A DNA stretch of 64,000 nucleotides from Blastomonas sp. AAP53 (lineage in GTDB: Bacteria; Pseudomonadota; Alphaproteobacteria; Sphingomonadales; Sphingomonadaceae). Below the pieces are notes generated by a model. That model was not told the origin of the DNA, did not search any database, and saw only the letters and a program-made list of their open reading frames with translations. This document shows, piece after piece, positions 9,040 through 18,027 of the stretch. The stretch's first letter is position 1; each line of letters starts with the position of its first letter. Location: assembly GCF_000331245.1 (NCBI RefSeq), contig NZ_ANFZ01000009.1, positions 620,001 to 684,000 of the forward strand. The letters run 5' to 3'. The translations under genes were made by a program, and so were the position numbers.

Positions 9040-10353
9040 TCAGTGCAGCTTGAGCTTGGGCCGGACGATCTGGTTCACATGGCCGATGACGATCAGCGAA
9101 ATGCCACGCACCCAGCCGTGAATGGCAATCAGGTGCATCCGGTAGAGCGACTGGTACGCCCAGCGCGCCAGCCGTCCTTCCACCGCCATGCGCCCGCCGA
9201 CGAGGTTGCCCATCAGGCTGCCCACCGTCGAAAAACGGCTGAGCGAGACCAGCGACCCATGGTCCTTGTAGACGAAGTCCTTCATCGGCTTGCCTGCCTG
9301 CACCCGGCACAGATTGTCGAAGATGTGGCTGGCCATCTGATGCGCTGACTGGGCGCGCGGCGGGATAGGCCGTTCCTGCCCCGGCAGGATGCACGAGGCG
9401 CAATCGCCCAGCGCAAAAATATGGTCATCCAGCGACGTCTGCAGCGTGGGCCTGACGACAAACTGGCTCAGTCGGTTGAGCTCGAGATCGCTCATCTCGG
9501 TAACCCCGTCAGAGCCTTTGACCCCCGCGGCCCAGACGATGAGGTCGGCGGGAATGACCTCGCCCTGCTTGGTTTCGACGGCGTGTTCGGCCACGCTGAC
9601 GACCTGGGTGTTCTCGCGCACGCTGACGCCCAGCTGCTCAAGCTCATGCCGCGCGACGGCGGCCAGTTCGGCATCGATCTGCGGCAGGATGCGCGGGCCT
9701 GCCTCGACCAGAGTCACTTCCAGCTTGGATTCGTCGAACACTTCGAGCCCGTAGTTCCGCAGCGCCTTGGCCGCGTTGTAGAGCTCGGCAGACAGCTCCA
9801 CCCCGGTCGCGCCGCCGCCGATGATGCAGATGCGCACGCTGGCATCGGGGTTGCCGGTATTATGCTCATGGTTGGCGCGCAGGCAGGCGTTGAGCAGGCG
9901 CTGACGGAAACTGTCGGCCTGCGCACGGTGTTCCAGAAACTGCGCATGCTCGCGCACGCCCGGTGTGCCGAAATCGTTCGATACACCGCCGAAGGCCAGA
10001 ACCAGATAATCATAGCGGATCTGGTGCCGCCCGATCACCTCGCGGCCCTGATCGTCGATCAGCGGCGCGGTGGTGATGTGCTTGGTCGCCCGGTCGATGC
10101 TCTCGAGCGCGCCGTTGAAAAAGCGATAGCCCCAGCGCACGGCGTGGCCGCCATAGCCGACCTCGTCGAGATTGGCGTCGAGCGATCCGGCGGCGACCTC
10201 ATGCAGCAGCGGCTTCCAGATATGCGTCAGGTTGCGGTCGACCAGGATGATATCGTGCTTGTCGCGGCCATATTTGCTGCCCAGCCGGCGAACCAGCTCA
10301 AGCCCGCCCGCTCCGCCGCCGACAACCACGATCTGCGTCTTCTGATCGGTCAC
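9040..10353 (-). CDS. ndh: Type II NADH:quinone oxidoreductase (Ndh family)
   Basis: Single-subunit, non-proton-pumping NADH dehydrogenase passing electrons to quinone at the membrane. The N-terminal FAD Rossmann motif is VVVGGGAGG (residues 9-17). The second nucleotide-binding motif ICIIGGGATGVELSAEL binds NADH. A VWAAGVKGS segment and IFALGDCASC, with the FAD-contacting Asp, follow. The C-terminal part has basic and amphipathic stretches for membrane attachment. I chose the GTG at 10353 with a purine-rich GGGGG run just upstream; an in-frame GTG at 10389 would add 12 unlikely residues. It converges with pyrC', 16 bp away. Confidence 0.9.
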   Translation of the reverse strand: MTDQKTQIVVVGGGAGGLELVRRLGSKYGRDKHDIILVDRNLTHIWKPLLHEVAAGSLDANLDEVGYGGHAVRWGYRFFNGALESIDRATKHITTAPLIDDQGREVIGRHQIRYDYLVLAFGGVSNDFGTPGVREHAQFLEHRAQADSFRQRLLNACLRANHEHNTGNPDASVRICIIGGGATGVELSAELYNAAKALRNYGLEVFDESKLEVTLVEAGPRILPQIDAELAAVARHELEQLGVSVRENTQVVSVAEHAVETKQGEVIPADLIVWAAGVKGSDGVTEMSDLELNRLSQFVVRPTLQTSLDDHIFALGDCASCILPGQERPIPPRAQSAHQMASHIFDNLCRVQAGKPMKDFVYKDHGSLVSLSRFSTVGSLMGNLVGGRMAVEGRLARWAYQSLYRMHLIAIHGWVRGISLIVIGHVNQIVRPKLKLH

Positions 10354-10396
10354 GTTACCCCCTAGAAAAGTGTCAAGCAAAGTTAACACACTTTAT

Positions 10397-10416
10397 CCAA
10401 AGGCAAAGCCCTTTGG
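10397..10416. terminator. Short GC/A-rich inverted repeat between tspO and ndh
   Basis: A perfect 7-bp stem, CCAAAGG with CCTTTGG and a six-base loop. It lies between the tspO stop (10432) and the ndh start, both on the minus strand. There is no long T-run after it on the minus strand, so it may be a weak terminator, an mRNA-stability hairpin or part of the ndh 5' untranslated region. Confidence 0.35.
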
Positions 10417-10431
10417 CCGTTTTGCCTCAAA

Positions 10432-10920
10432 TCAGGAGGACGATGCCTTGCCGAACGGACGGTTGAGCTGAACGATCTTGGCGTTGAGGATCGCAGCAAA
10501 GCTGACCCAGACCAGATAAGGCACGATCAGCCAGCTTGCGAGCACCGAGTAAGGCCGCAGCCAGATGCACATGGCAAACACCGAGGACCACAGGAACATC
10601 ACCTCCACCTGCGCCCAATCGGGGCGGTGCCATTTGAAGAACAGCGGCGACCACAGCAGGTGGAAGACGAAATTGGCGGCGTACAGCGCAATGATGATGC
10701 CGCGATCAGCATCGGCTGTCGCACCGTTCCAGGCCAGCACCAGCGCCCAGGCGGCTGCGCCCAGAATGATCGTCCAGGCCGGACCGAACAGCCAGTCGGG
10801 CGGCTGCCACGACGGCTTCTTGAGGTTCTTGTACCAGCTGCCAATCTCGGTGAGCAGGCCACCTGCCCCGCCCAGAATGACGGCCCAGGCGATCGCGGCG
10901 ATGACGGGGGGGCTGAACAT
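10432..10920 (-). CDS. tspO: TspO/MBR family tryptophan-rich sensory protein
   Basis: A 162-residue inner- or outer-membrane protein with five hydrophobic helices. The hallmark is KKPSWQPPDWLFGPAWT, about residues 34-50, the first loop and second helix of the family. Trp residues recur later (LLWSPLFF, WSSVF). TspO binds tetrapyrroles and in alphaproteobacteria tunes photosynthesis or stress genes. I chose the ATG at 10920; a longer frame to 11004 adds 28 residues without a credible signal and is rejected. Confidence 0.92.
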   Translation of the reverse strand: MFSPPVIAAIAWAVILGGAGGLLTEIGSWYKNLKKPSWQPPDWLFGPAWTIILGAAAWALVLAWNGATADADRGIIIALYAANFVFHLLWSPLFFKWHRPDWAQVEVMFLWSSVFAMCIWLRPYSVLASWLIVPYLVWVSFAAILNAKIVQLNRPFGKASSS

Positions 10921-11055
10921 GAACTGACAATGGGGGGCTGGGCCAGCAATGGCAATGCCACATGTTAAATCAGCGGCCATCCGGGCTTGCCGCGTCGCCT
11001 CCAAGCTGCTGATATGGTTGCCATAGTTACGATCTGCAAAAAAGGGGTTCCCACC

Positions 11056-12669
11056 ATGCGCACCACTCGCCTGTTGCTTGCCAGCAGCCTTGCCGCCATC
11101 GCCATGCTGTCACCGGGGCTCGCCCTGGCGCAGGCGCGCGAGGCGGTGGAACCTTCGTTGACGGTAAAGGCGGCCAAGGCGCAGTTCCGTGCCGTCGGCT
11201 TTGCCTCCACCATGCCCGCCGCAGCGGGGACGCTCGTTCTTCTGCTGGGCAGCGAGGGCGATCTGGCCAGTCGCGCCAGCGCGCTGAGCGAAACCGAGCG
11301 CGCCGCCATCGCCCGCGCGCTTGCGTCTGCCGAGTTCGATTACACCGGCACGGCCACGCTCAGCCTGCGCGGCATCGGCAGCTGGGACCGAATTCACGTT
11401 CTGGCGACCGGGAAGGATCTCAGCCCCGCAGCGGTGCAGAAGCTGGGTGTCGCCGCGGGACGGGCGCTGATGAAGGACAAGGGTCCGCTCGTCGTGCTGG
11501 CAGACGGGCTTCCTGCCGAAGCGGCGGCCGAACTCGCGACCGGCATGGGCATCGGTGAATATCGCTCCGACCTCTATCAGGCCAAGGCGCGCGAAGCGGG
11601 CACGATGGCCGGCACCACGATGGTCAATGGTTCGCCCGATGCAGTCCGTGCGCTGTATGAGGAACGCGGGCGTCCGCTGGTCGACGCGATGGCCTTTGCC
11701 CGCGACCTTTCCAACGAGCCCGCCAACGTCATCTATCCCGAAAGCTTTGTCGAACGCACGCGCGCTGCGTTCGCAGGCGTGCAGGGCGTCACCATCGAGG
11801 CGCTCGATGTGCCTGCGATGGAAAAACTGGGTATGGGCTCGATCCTCGGCTCCGGCCGGGGATCAGCGCGCCCGCCGCGGATGCTGATCGTGCGCTACAC
11901 CGGACGCGGCGCGCCGTCCTCCGGCCCGGTTGTCCTCGCAGGCAAGGGCATCACCTTCGATAGCGGCGGCATCTCGCTGAAGAACGGCAGCGGCATGGGC
12001 GACATGAAGTTCGACATGTCGGGGGCGGCCAGCGTCGTCGGCGCGGTGCTTGCCCTGTCGAAGTCGCGCGCGCCGGTCGATGTGGTGGCCATCGCCGCCT
12101 TGTCCGAGAACATGCCCGATGGTGATGCAGCGCGACCGGCAGACGTGCTGCAGGCGATGAACGGCAAGACGATCGAGATCATCTCCACCGACGCCGAGGG
12201 CCGCCTCGTCCTTGCCGATGCGGTCGCCTATGCCGATGCCAAGCTCAATCCGGCAGCGATCGTCGATGTCGCAACGCTCACCGGATCGATCATGACCGCG
12301 CTGGGGGATGATTATGCCGGGCTGTTCAGTCGCCATGATCCGCTCGCCAAGCAGCTATTGAAGGCGGGCGATACCAGCGGTGACGCGCTGTGGCGGATGC
12401 CGCTGCATCCCAGCTATGCCGAGGATACAAAGTCGACAATCGCGGACATCAAGAACTCGGGTGTCAGCGGTGCCGGGGCGGGCGCGGGCGCGCATTTCAT
12501 CGGTGCATTCGTGAAGCCCGAAACGCCATGGGCGCACATCGATATCGCAGGGATGGCCTGGGGTGGCGCTAGCGACCTCAAGCCCGCAGGCTCCACCGGC
12601 TATGGCGTGCGCCTGCTTGAACGCTTCGTCCGCGATTTCCAGCCCGTGCCCAAGGTGGCCGGGGAGTAA
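11056..12669 (+). CDS. Exported M17 leucyl aminopeptidase
   Basis: A zinc-dependent aminopeptidase that removes N-terminal residues. The 537 residues begin with a clear signal peptide (MRTTRLLLASSLAAIAML, then LALAQA), so unlike cytoplasmic PepA it should act in the periplasm. The N-terminal M17 domain is divergent. The catalytic domain has GKGITFDSGGISLK near residue 296, MKFDMSGAA next, and STDAEGRLVLADAV near residues 377-390, together giving the metal-binding Lys, Asp and Glu and the catalytic Arg. The ATG at 11056 is preferred to an upstream in-frame start because it gives the signal peptide. A strong hairpin follows the stop. Confidence 0.92.
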   Translation: MRTTRLLLASSLAAIAMLSPGLALAQAREAVEPSLTVKAAKAQFRAVGFASTMPAAAGTLVLLLGSEGDLASRASALSETERAAIARALASAEFDYTGTATLSLRGIGSWDRIHVLATGKDLSPAAVQKLGVAAGRALMKDKGPLVVLADGLPAEAAAELATGMGIGEYRSDLYQAKAREAGTMAGTTMVNGSPDAVRALYEERGRPLVDAMAFARDLSNEPANVIYPESFVERTRAAFAGVQGVTIEALDVPAMEKLGMGSILGSGRGSARPPRMLIVRYTGRGAPSSGPVVLAGKGITFDSGGISLKNGSGMGDMKFDMSGAASVVGAVLALSKSRAPVDVVAIAALSENMPDGDAARPADVLQAMNGKTIEIISTDAEGRLVLADAVAYADAKLNPAAIVDVATLTGSIMTALGDDYAGLFSRHDPLAKQLLKAGDTSGDALWRMPLHPSYAEDTKSTIADIKNSGVSGAGAGAGAHFIGAFVKPETPWAHIDIAGMAWGGASDLKPAGSTGYGVRLLERFVRDFQPVPKVAGE

Positions 12670-12681
12670 CCGCTTTCAACG

Positions 12682-12719
12682 CCGCCCCGCTCTCTGGCGA
12701 AAGCCGAAGAGCGGGGCGG
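12682..12719. terminator. Bidirectional terminator hairpin between convergent genes
   Basis: A perfect 12-bp stem (CCGCCCCGCTCT at 12682-12693, AGAGCGGGGCGG at 12708-12719) with a 14-base loop that itself contains a small GGC/GCC hairpin. It sits between the aminopeptidase stop and the thiolase stop, two bases before the latter, and can serve both. No long T-run is present, which is common in GC-rich genomes. Confidence 0.75.
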
Positions 12720-12720
12720 A

Positions 12721-13923
12721 TCAGATCCGCTCGATCAGCATCGCGATGCCCTGCCCCACGCCGATGCACATCGTTGCAACGGCATAGCGCCCGCCGGTGC
12801 GGCCAAGTTCCTCGGTGGCGGTGAGCGCCAGCCGCGCACCGGACATGCCCAGCGGATGGCCCAGTGCGATCGCGCCGCCATTGGGGTTCACATGCGCTGC
12901 GTCGTCGGGCAGGCCCAGCTGGCGCAACACCGCCAGCCCCTGCGCCGCGAACGCCTCGTTCAGTTCGATCACATCGATTTCGCTCAGCCGGACGCGCGCC
13001 CGCGCCAGCAGCTTCTGCACCGCAGGCGCAGGGCCGATCCCCATGATCCGTGGCGGCACACCCGCCACCGCCGTGGCCACGATCCGTGCGCGCGGGGTCA
13101 GCCCGTTGCGCACTGCCGCCTCTTCAGAGGCGACGATCAGTGCCGCCGCACCATCGTTGACGCCGCTGGCATTGCCTGCCGTGACCGTACCGCCAGCGCG
13201 GACGATTGGCTTCAATGCCGCCAGCGCCTCAATCGAGGTCATGCGCGGATGCTCGTCTGCATCGATCACCAGCGGATCGCCCTTGCGCTGCGGAATGGTG
13301 ACAGGGAAGATTTCCGCCGCCAGCCGCCCGGACGCTTGCGCAGCCGCAGCGCGCTGCTGACTGCGCAGTGCAAACGCATCCTGATCGGCGCGCGCGATGC
13401 CGAAATCCTCGGCGACATTCTCCGCCGTTTCGGGCATCGAATCCACGCCGTGCACCGCCTTCATCAGCGGGTTGACGAAGCGCCAGCCGATCGTCGTATC
13501 ATACACCGCATTGTCGCGAGCAAACGCGCTGCCCGCCTTGGGCATCACGAAAGGCGCGCGGGTCATGCTCTCGACGCCGCCTGCGATCATCATGTCCGCA
13601 TCGCCGCTGCGGATAGCACGTGCGGCAGAGCCCACCGCGTCGAGGCCCGAGCCGCACAGCCGATTGATCGTCGCCCCGCCGACCGTCTCGGGCAGTCCGG
13701 CGAGCAACGCCGCCATGCGAGCGACGTTGCGATTGTCCTCACCCGCCTGGTTGGCGCATCCCATCAGCACATCATCGATCTGCGCGGCGTCCAGCCCCGG
13801 ATTGCGCGCAACCAGCGCGCGCAGCACCACGGCAGCCAGATCATCGGGCCGCACGCCTGCCAGGCCGCCGCCATAGCGGCCAATCGGCGTGCGAATGGCG
13901 TCGCAGATAAAGGCTTCGGTCAT
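12721..13923 (-). CDS. Acetyl-CoA acyltransferase, 3-oxoadipyl-CoA thiolase-like
   Basis: A 400-residue thiolase that cleaves 3-oxoacyl-CoA or condenses acyl-CoA. The acyl-accepting cysteine is C90 in [10 protein letters not shown]. The catalytic His is H356 in GHPLGMSG and the second Cys is C386 in MCIGVGQG. The opening [16 protein letters not shown] and the [16 protein letters not shown] stretch are most like PcaF/PaaJ 3-oxoadipyl-CoA thiolases of aromatic catabolism. No other pca or paa gene is nearby, so a broader beta-ketothiolase role is equally possible. It is followed by gloB on the same strand, read in the opposite order. Confidence 0.88.
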   Translation of the reverse strand: MTEAFICDAIRTPIGRYGGGLAGVRPDDLAAVVLRALVARNPGLDAAQIDDVLMGCANQAGEDNRNVARMAALLAGLPETVGGATINRLCGSGLDAVGSAARAIRSGDADMMIAGGVESMTRAPFVMPKAGSAFARDNAVYDTTIGWRFVNPLMKAVHGVDSMPETAENVAEDFGIARADQDAFALRSQQRAAAAQASGRLAAEIFPVTIPQRKGDPLVIDADEHPRMTSIEALAALKPIVRAGGTVTAGNASGVNDGAAALIVASEEAAVRNGLTPRARIVATAVAGVPPRIMGIGPAPAVQKLLARARVRLSEIDVIELNEAFAAQGLAVLRQLGLPDDAAHVNPNGGAIALGHPLGMSGARLALTATEELGRTGGRYAVATMCIGVGQGIAMLIERI

Positions 13924-13945
13924 GGCAAAACGGTCCTTTCAGGCT

Positions 13946-14674
13946 TCAACCCCGGAAATTGTCCTTGGCGACGCGCCGTTCCGCCAGCTCGGCAGCCGAG
14001 CGCGCGCGCATGAAGGGGTTTGTCGCGCGCTCGAGCGCAATGGTCGTCGGCACGGTCGCCTCGCCCCGCGCGCGCAGAGCGAGCACCTGTGCCATGCGAT
14101 CGGCGATCGCCTTATTGTCAGGCTCTGCGACCAGCGCATAGCGTCCGTTCGATTCGGTATATTCGTGCGCACAATAGACCTGCGTCTCTCCGGGCAACTC
14201 GGCCAGACGCGTCATGTTGTCGAACATCTGCTCGGCGGTGCCTTCGAACAGCCGCCCGCAGCCCATGGCGAACAGGGTATCGCCCACAAAGACGGTCGAT
14301 TCGCTGGGCAGATAATAGGCAATGTGCCCGCTGGTGTGCGCGGGCACGTCGATCACCTCTGCACGGATCGACCCCAGAGACACGCTGTCACCACCGGCGA
14401 CCGTGGCATCCAGCGTCGCGATCCGATCCTGCTCGGCGGAAGGACCCGTGATGGTGCAGCCGGTTGCTGCCTTGATCGCTGCATTCCCGCCGACATGATC
14501 GGGATGCCAATGGGTGTTCCAGATCTGGGTGATCGTCCATCCGCGCGCTGCCGCCTCGGCCAGCACCGGCTCGGCTTCAGCCGGGTCGATGACGACAGTC
14601 TCGCCGCTGGCTGGCTCATGCACCAGCCAGATGTAATTGTCGGAAAGCGCGGGGATGCGGACGGTTTCAATCAT
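13946..14674 (-). CDS. gloB: Hydroxyacylglutathione hydrolase (glyoxalase II)
   Basis: Hydrolyses S-D-lactoylglutathione in methylglyoxal detoxification. The 242-residue frame starts at the ATG at 14674 (MIETVRIPALSDNYIWL), the standard glyoxalase II opening. Metal ligands are in THWHPDH (H55, H57, D59, H60), PAHTSGH, VGDTLFAMGCGRLFEGT (bridging Asp) and YCAHEYT. The C-terminal helical substrate-binding domain with the NPFMR motif is present. A longer frame up to 14746 is not supported. It lies upstream of the thiolase on the same strand with a 22-bp gap. Confidence 0.93.
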   Translation of the reverse strand: MIETVRIPALSDNYIWLVHEPASGETVVIDPAEAEPVLAEAAARGWTITQIWNTHWHPDHVGGNAAIKAATGCTITGPSAEQDRIATLDATVAGGDSVSLGSIRAEVIDVPAHTSGHIAYYLPSESTVFVGDTLFAMGCGRLFEGTAEQMFDNMTRLAELPGETQVYCAHEYTESNGRYALVAEPDNKAIADRMAQVLALRARGEATVPTTIALERATNPFMRARSAAELAERRVAKDNFRG

Positions 14675-15166
14675 GCCCCTGTTGTGCCCAATCGCACCGG
14701 CAATGCCAAGCGCCCAATCGGCAGGGCGGCCGCTATCACGTATCAAAAGAATATTGGGCGGTGGCAGAGCTCGTATCCAGCCTTGTAGCTATCCCATTGC
14801 AATGGCGTGCATTTCAAGGACGGGAAAGCGCCTGTTCCCGCACTTCCCCCATCTACGTTAGCTGCTGACAGAAGCTGTCGATCAGACCAAAGCCACTGGG
14901 CGACCGGCAACGCGCCAAGGTGATGGCCGTCATACCGCTCAATGGATGCCCCTAATGCCGAAAACGGTCCCGGAACGAGGCTTTGTCTGATTTCGCAGAT
15001 GACTTCGCGAGCGAACGCGCTCCTGGCACGGGCAGGTCACGTTTGCCGACGAACACGAAGGCGGTGAAATCACGCAAATTTAACGTTTTCTAATCATCGC
15101 GCGCGTAATTCATGCTTCGGGCTGGGCGTTTCGGAAGGAACGACTGGAGGAACGGGAGGGGGCTGC
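14675..15166. other. Intergenic region with a diverged repeat and the H-NOX promoter region
   Basis: No credible gene. The left half carries a 98-bp repeat shared with 29673-29772. The right end, about 15062-15110, is AT-rich (TTTAACGTTTTCTAATC) just before the H-NOX gene and is the likely promoter area, though I cannot assign a clear -35/-10 pair. Confidence 0.5.
14757..14854. repeat. Diverged intergenic repeat, copy 1
   Basis: The sequence from GGCGGTGGCAG to CACTTCCCCCATCT aligns by eye with 29673-29772. The blocks GGTGGCAG, GCT-GTATC, AGCTATC-CATTG-AAT, TTT-AA and a C-rich end are kept in the same order and spacing over about 100 bp. Identity looks like two thirds. The reading GCCCTGCCACC on the other strand resembles a tRNA acceptor end, hinting at a relic integration site, but no tRNA fold is present. 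Confidence 0.5.
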
Positions 15167-15703
15167 GTGAAAGGCGTCATTTTCAATCTGCTCGAAGAGG
15201 TGGTCGTCGATCATCATGGCGATTCCGTTTGGGATGCCCTGCTCACGTCTGCGGAAAGCTCGGGCGTGTACACGTCGCTTGGCAGCTATCCCGATGCAGA
15301 GCTCTATGCGCTGGTAGAGGCGGCCTCGCAGCTCACCGGAACTCCAGTGCGCCAGCTGCTGCACTGGTTCGGGATCCATGCCCTGCCCAAGCTGGCAGAG
15401 CGCTATCCCAGCTTTTTCGAAAGCGCCCCCGATGCGCGCAGTTTCATTCTGTCGGTCAATACCATCATCCATCCGGAAGTGCGCAAGCTCTATTCGGGCG
15501 CATCCTGCCCGCATTTCCATTTCACCGAGACCGCCAACACCCTAATCCTGGGCTATCGATCGCAGCGCAAGCTGTGCGATCTGGCGCACGGCTTTGTCGA
15601 GGGCGTTGCCGCGTACTACAATGAAACCATCGTCTTTGCGCAGCCCACCTGCATGCACGATGGTGCTCCGGGCTGCCAGTTGCAACTGACCTGGCCGCAA
15701 TGA
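15167..15703 (+). CDS. H-NOX heme nitric-oxide/oxygen binding sensor
   Basis: A 178-residue soluble gas sensor. It starts MKGVIFNLLEEVV as in the family. The proximal heme ligand is H102 in IIHPEVRKLY, and the heme-propionate motif YxSxR is Y130-R-S132-Q-R134; both agree with well-studied H-NOX proteins. No distal-pocket Tyr is obvious, which would favour NO over O2 binding, but this needs a model. The stop overlaps the ATG of the GGDEF-EAL gene (15700-15703), the classic arrangement in which H-NOX controls a cyclic-di-GMP enzyme in response to NO. Confidence 0.95.
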   Translation: MKGVIFNLLEEVVVDHHGDSVWDALLTSAESSGVYTSLGSYPDAELYALVEAASQLTGTPVRQLLHWFGIHALPKLAERYPSFFESAPDARSFILSVNTIIHPEVRKLYSGASCPHFHFTETANTLILGYRSQRKLCDLAHGFVEGVAAYYNETIVFAQPTCMHDGAPGCQLQLTWPQ

Positions 15704-17739
15704 GCGTTCGGCCCGACCCTGCTGCTTTCAATGTCTCGCTGGAGGCGCGCTGCGCGCAGCTCGAGCGGCAGCTCAAGCGCGAGCGGCAGATCCGGTTGGA
15801 AGCGGAATCGATCGCCGAACGCGGGCTGCGCGAAGCCTATCTGACCAACCAGCGCTTTGAGCTGCTGTGCAATGTCACCAATGCCGCCAACCAGAGTGTC
15901 GATCCGCTGGACACACTGCGCTATGCCATTGCCGAAATCTGCGCGGTCAATGACTGGGCCTTTGCCAATGTGCTGTTGCGAAAGGGCCATGGCGGCGATG
16001 CCAGGCTGGAAGGGTGCGGGCTGTGGCATGCGCGCCATCCCGATCAGATGTTCGCCTTTATCGACCTGTCCAGTCGCTTGATCGCCTGGCCGTGCGCAAT
16101 CGCACCTGGACGGTTGCTGATCCACCCGGCGGCAGTATGGACGCGCGACATCCAGGCATCCGGCGATCAGGGCCGGAGCGGATTGGCGCGCCAGTGCAAC
16201 CTGCGCGCCAGCATATCGGTGCCGGTGATGCTGGGGCAGGATCTGTTTGCCGTGATGGAGTTCTTCACGCAAAGCGCGGTCGAGCCGGACCCGCAGCAGC
16301 TTGAAGTGCTCACCCAGATCGGCACGCAAATTGGCCGGGTGTTCCGCCGCACCGCTAACGAGAAGCTGCTGATCGAGAACGCGCTGCGCGATCCGCTGAC
16401 CCAGCTTCCCAACCGGGCCCAGTTCGAGAACCGGCTAGAGGCGATCTTTCAGCGCAACACCGGGGCTGCCAGCTTGCGCACCTCGCTGATCTACATCGAT
16501 CTCGACGGCTTCAAGCTGGTCAACGACGCACTGGGCCATCAGGCTGGTGACCGGCTGCTGGTCGAGATGGCGGGACGCCTGCGTCAGGTCGCCGATGCCT
16601 ACGCCACCACCCCCTATCCCGGAGCGCCAGAAAGCGTGCTGATCGCGCGGATCGGCGGCGATGAATTCATCATCCTGGTCGAGGGTGAACAGCATTGGGA
16701 AGACGCGGCGGACATCGCCAAGGATATCCATTCCATTCTGCGGCCGTCCTTTGTGATCGACAGGCATGAGGCGCGCTGCGCTGCCAGCATCGGCATCGCG
16801 CACGATGACGGCAGCTATACCGTCGCAGCCGATCTGATGCGCGATGCGGACGTCGCGATGTATGATGCCAAGTCGCGCGGGCCGGGCCGGACGGTGACGT
16901 TCGATCTGGGCATGCGCGAAAAGGCCGTCAGCCGGCTGAAGCTGGAGGCCGAACTTCGCACGGCGGTACAGCTGGACGAATTCCGCCTGCACTATCAGCC
17001 GATCATCGATATCGGATCGGGCAAGATCGTCGGGTTCGAGGCGCTGCTGCGCTGGCAGCGCGGCGATAGCCTGGTGTATCCCAGCGAATTCCTGCAGGTC
17101 GCCGAGGATAGCGGGCTGATGAATGTGCTGGGTGCATGGGTGCTGCGGGAAGCCGCGACCGTTGCTGCCGGCTGGCGCCGCCAGTGCGCCGATCTGCCGC
17201 CATTCTACATGAGCATCAACGTGGCACCGTGCCAGTTCCTCCAGCCCAATTTCGTTGATCAGGTCCGCGATATCATCGCTGCGACCAATGTCGACCCGCG
17301 GGTGCTGGTGATCGAACTGACCGAGAACGCAGCGATAACCAACCGCGAGCATACCCGAGTGGTGCTGGAAGCGCTGCGCGCGATGGGTATCCGCCTCAGC
17401 CTCGACGATTTCGGCACGGGCTATTCCTCGTTCACCCATCTGCAGACATTGCCGTTCGACAATATCAAGATCGACCGGTCGTTCGTGACCGATGGGCAAT
17501 CCAATGTGTCCTGGGACATCATCGATGCGATGCTGGGAATCGCACGTGCACTCAACATCGGCGTCATCGCCGAGGGCATCGAAACGCACAGCCAGCTTGA
17601 TCGCCTCGCTGCCGTCGGCTGCACATTCGGCCAGGGGTTTCTGTACGACAAGGCTATTACCTCTCAAGTGGCGCTCGAGAAACTCTGCGCAACGGCGGGC
17701 TATGCGACCCCGAATCCAGTTTCACCCTTCAGTTCGTGA
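15700..17739 (+). CDS. GAF-GGDEF-EAL cyclic-di-GMP enzyme, H-NOX partner
   Basis: A 679-residue bifunctional protein. Residues about 15-45 form a coiled coil (LERQLKRERQIRLEAE), 55-215 a GAF-like sensor domain, about 230-405 a GGDEF domain with intact GGDEF at 319-323, and about 415-670 an EAL domain with EAL at 447-449. ELTENA, DDFGTGYSS, KIDRSFV and AEGIET, which hold metal and catalytic residues, follow, so both cyclase and phosphodiesterase activities are possible. There is no signal peptide or membrane segment. Translational coupling to the H-NOX gene predicts direct regulation by NO-bound H-NOX, as in Shewanella and Legionella pairs, affecting biofilm or motility. Confidence 0.93.
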   Translation: MSVRPDPAAFNVSLEARCAQLERQLKRERQIRLEAESIAERGLREAYLTNQRFELLCNVTNAANQSVDPLDTLRYAIAEICAVNDWAFANVLLRKGHGGDARLEGCGLWHARHPDQMFAFIDLSSRLIAWPCAIAPGRLLIHPAAVWTRDIQASGDQGRSGLARQCNLRASISVPVMLGQDLFAVMEFFTQSAVEPDPQQLEVLTQIGTQIGRVFRRTANEKLLIENALRDPLTQLPNRAQFENRLEAIFQRNTGAASLRTSLIYIDLDGFKLVNDALGHQAGDRLLVEMAGRLRQVADAYATTPYPGAPESVLIARIGGDEFIILVEGEQHWEDAADIAKDIHSILRPSFVIDRHEARCAASIGIAHDDGSYTVAADLMRDADVAMYDAKSRGPGRTVTFDLGMREKAVSRLKLEAELRTAVQLDEFRLHYQPIIDIGSGKIVGFEALLRWQRGDSLVYPSEFLQVAEDSGLMNVLGAWVLREAATVAAGWRRQCADLPPFYMSINVAPCQFLQPNFVDQVRDIIAATNVDPRVLVIELTENAAITNREHTRVVLEALRAMGIRLSLDDFGTGYSSFTHLQTLPFDNIKIDRSFVTDGQSNVSWDIIDAMLGIARALNIGVIAEGIETHSQLDRLAAVGCTFGQGFLYDKAITSQVALEKLCATAGYATPNPVSPFSS

Positions 17740-18027
17740 CGCTGGCTGCCAGGTTCGGACAGGCCGTGAAACCTACCTCGCCCCCTCGTTGAGGCTCCTG
17801 CCAGGAGCAGGCACTGTACTGGACCTGAAAGCCCCTCCCGAAGAGCCTTGCCCATGTGTTCAGCCAGGGACGCAACCACCGCGATACTCCGCTAACGGCG
17901 ACTGGTTGACGTACCAGTCCGCTGTCCTGCAGCTTTGTCACACGGGCAGCTGCAAAAAACTGTCCCTCGACCTTCGGTCACTATCGTTCCGGGACCGCTC
18001 GAGCTCATCAATCTGCAATCCGGACAG
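17740..18027. terminator. Convergent intergenic gap with several hairpins
   Basis: No gene. Three inverted repeats lie between convergent genes: GCTCCT/AGGAGC at 17794-17808, GACTGGT/ACCAGTC at 17900-17919, and TGCAGCT/AGCTGCA at 17928-17954 followed by an A-run. They are probably transcription terminators for the two flanking operons; which hairpin serves which strand is not clear. Confidence 0.45.

Noticed and set aside
15068-15100. CtrA-like TTAA-N7-TTAA box before the H-NOX gene
   Set aside because: Second half-site has a mismatch (TAAT); too weak to claim.
16435-17667. 410-codon frame opposite the GGDEF-EAL gene
   Set aside because: Shadow frame of a clearly coding gene.
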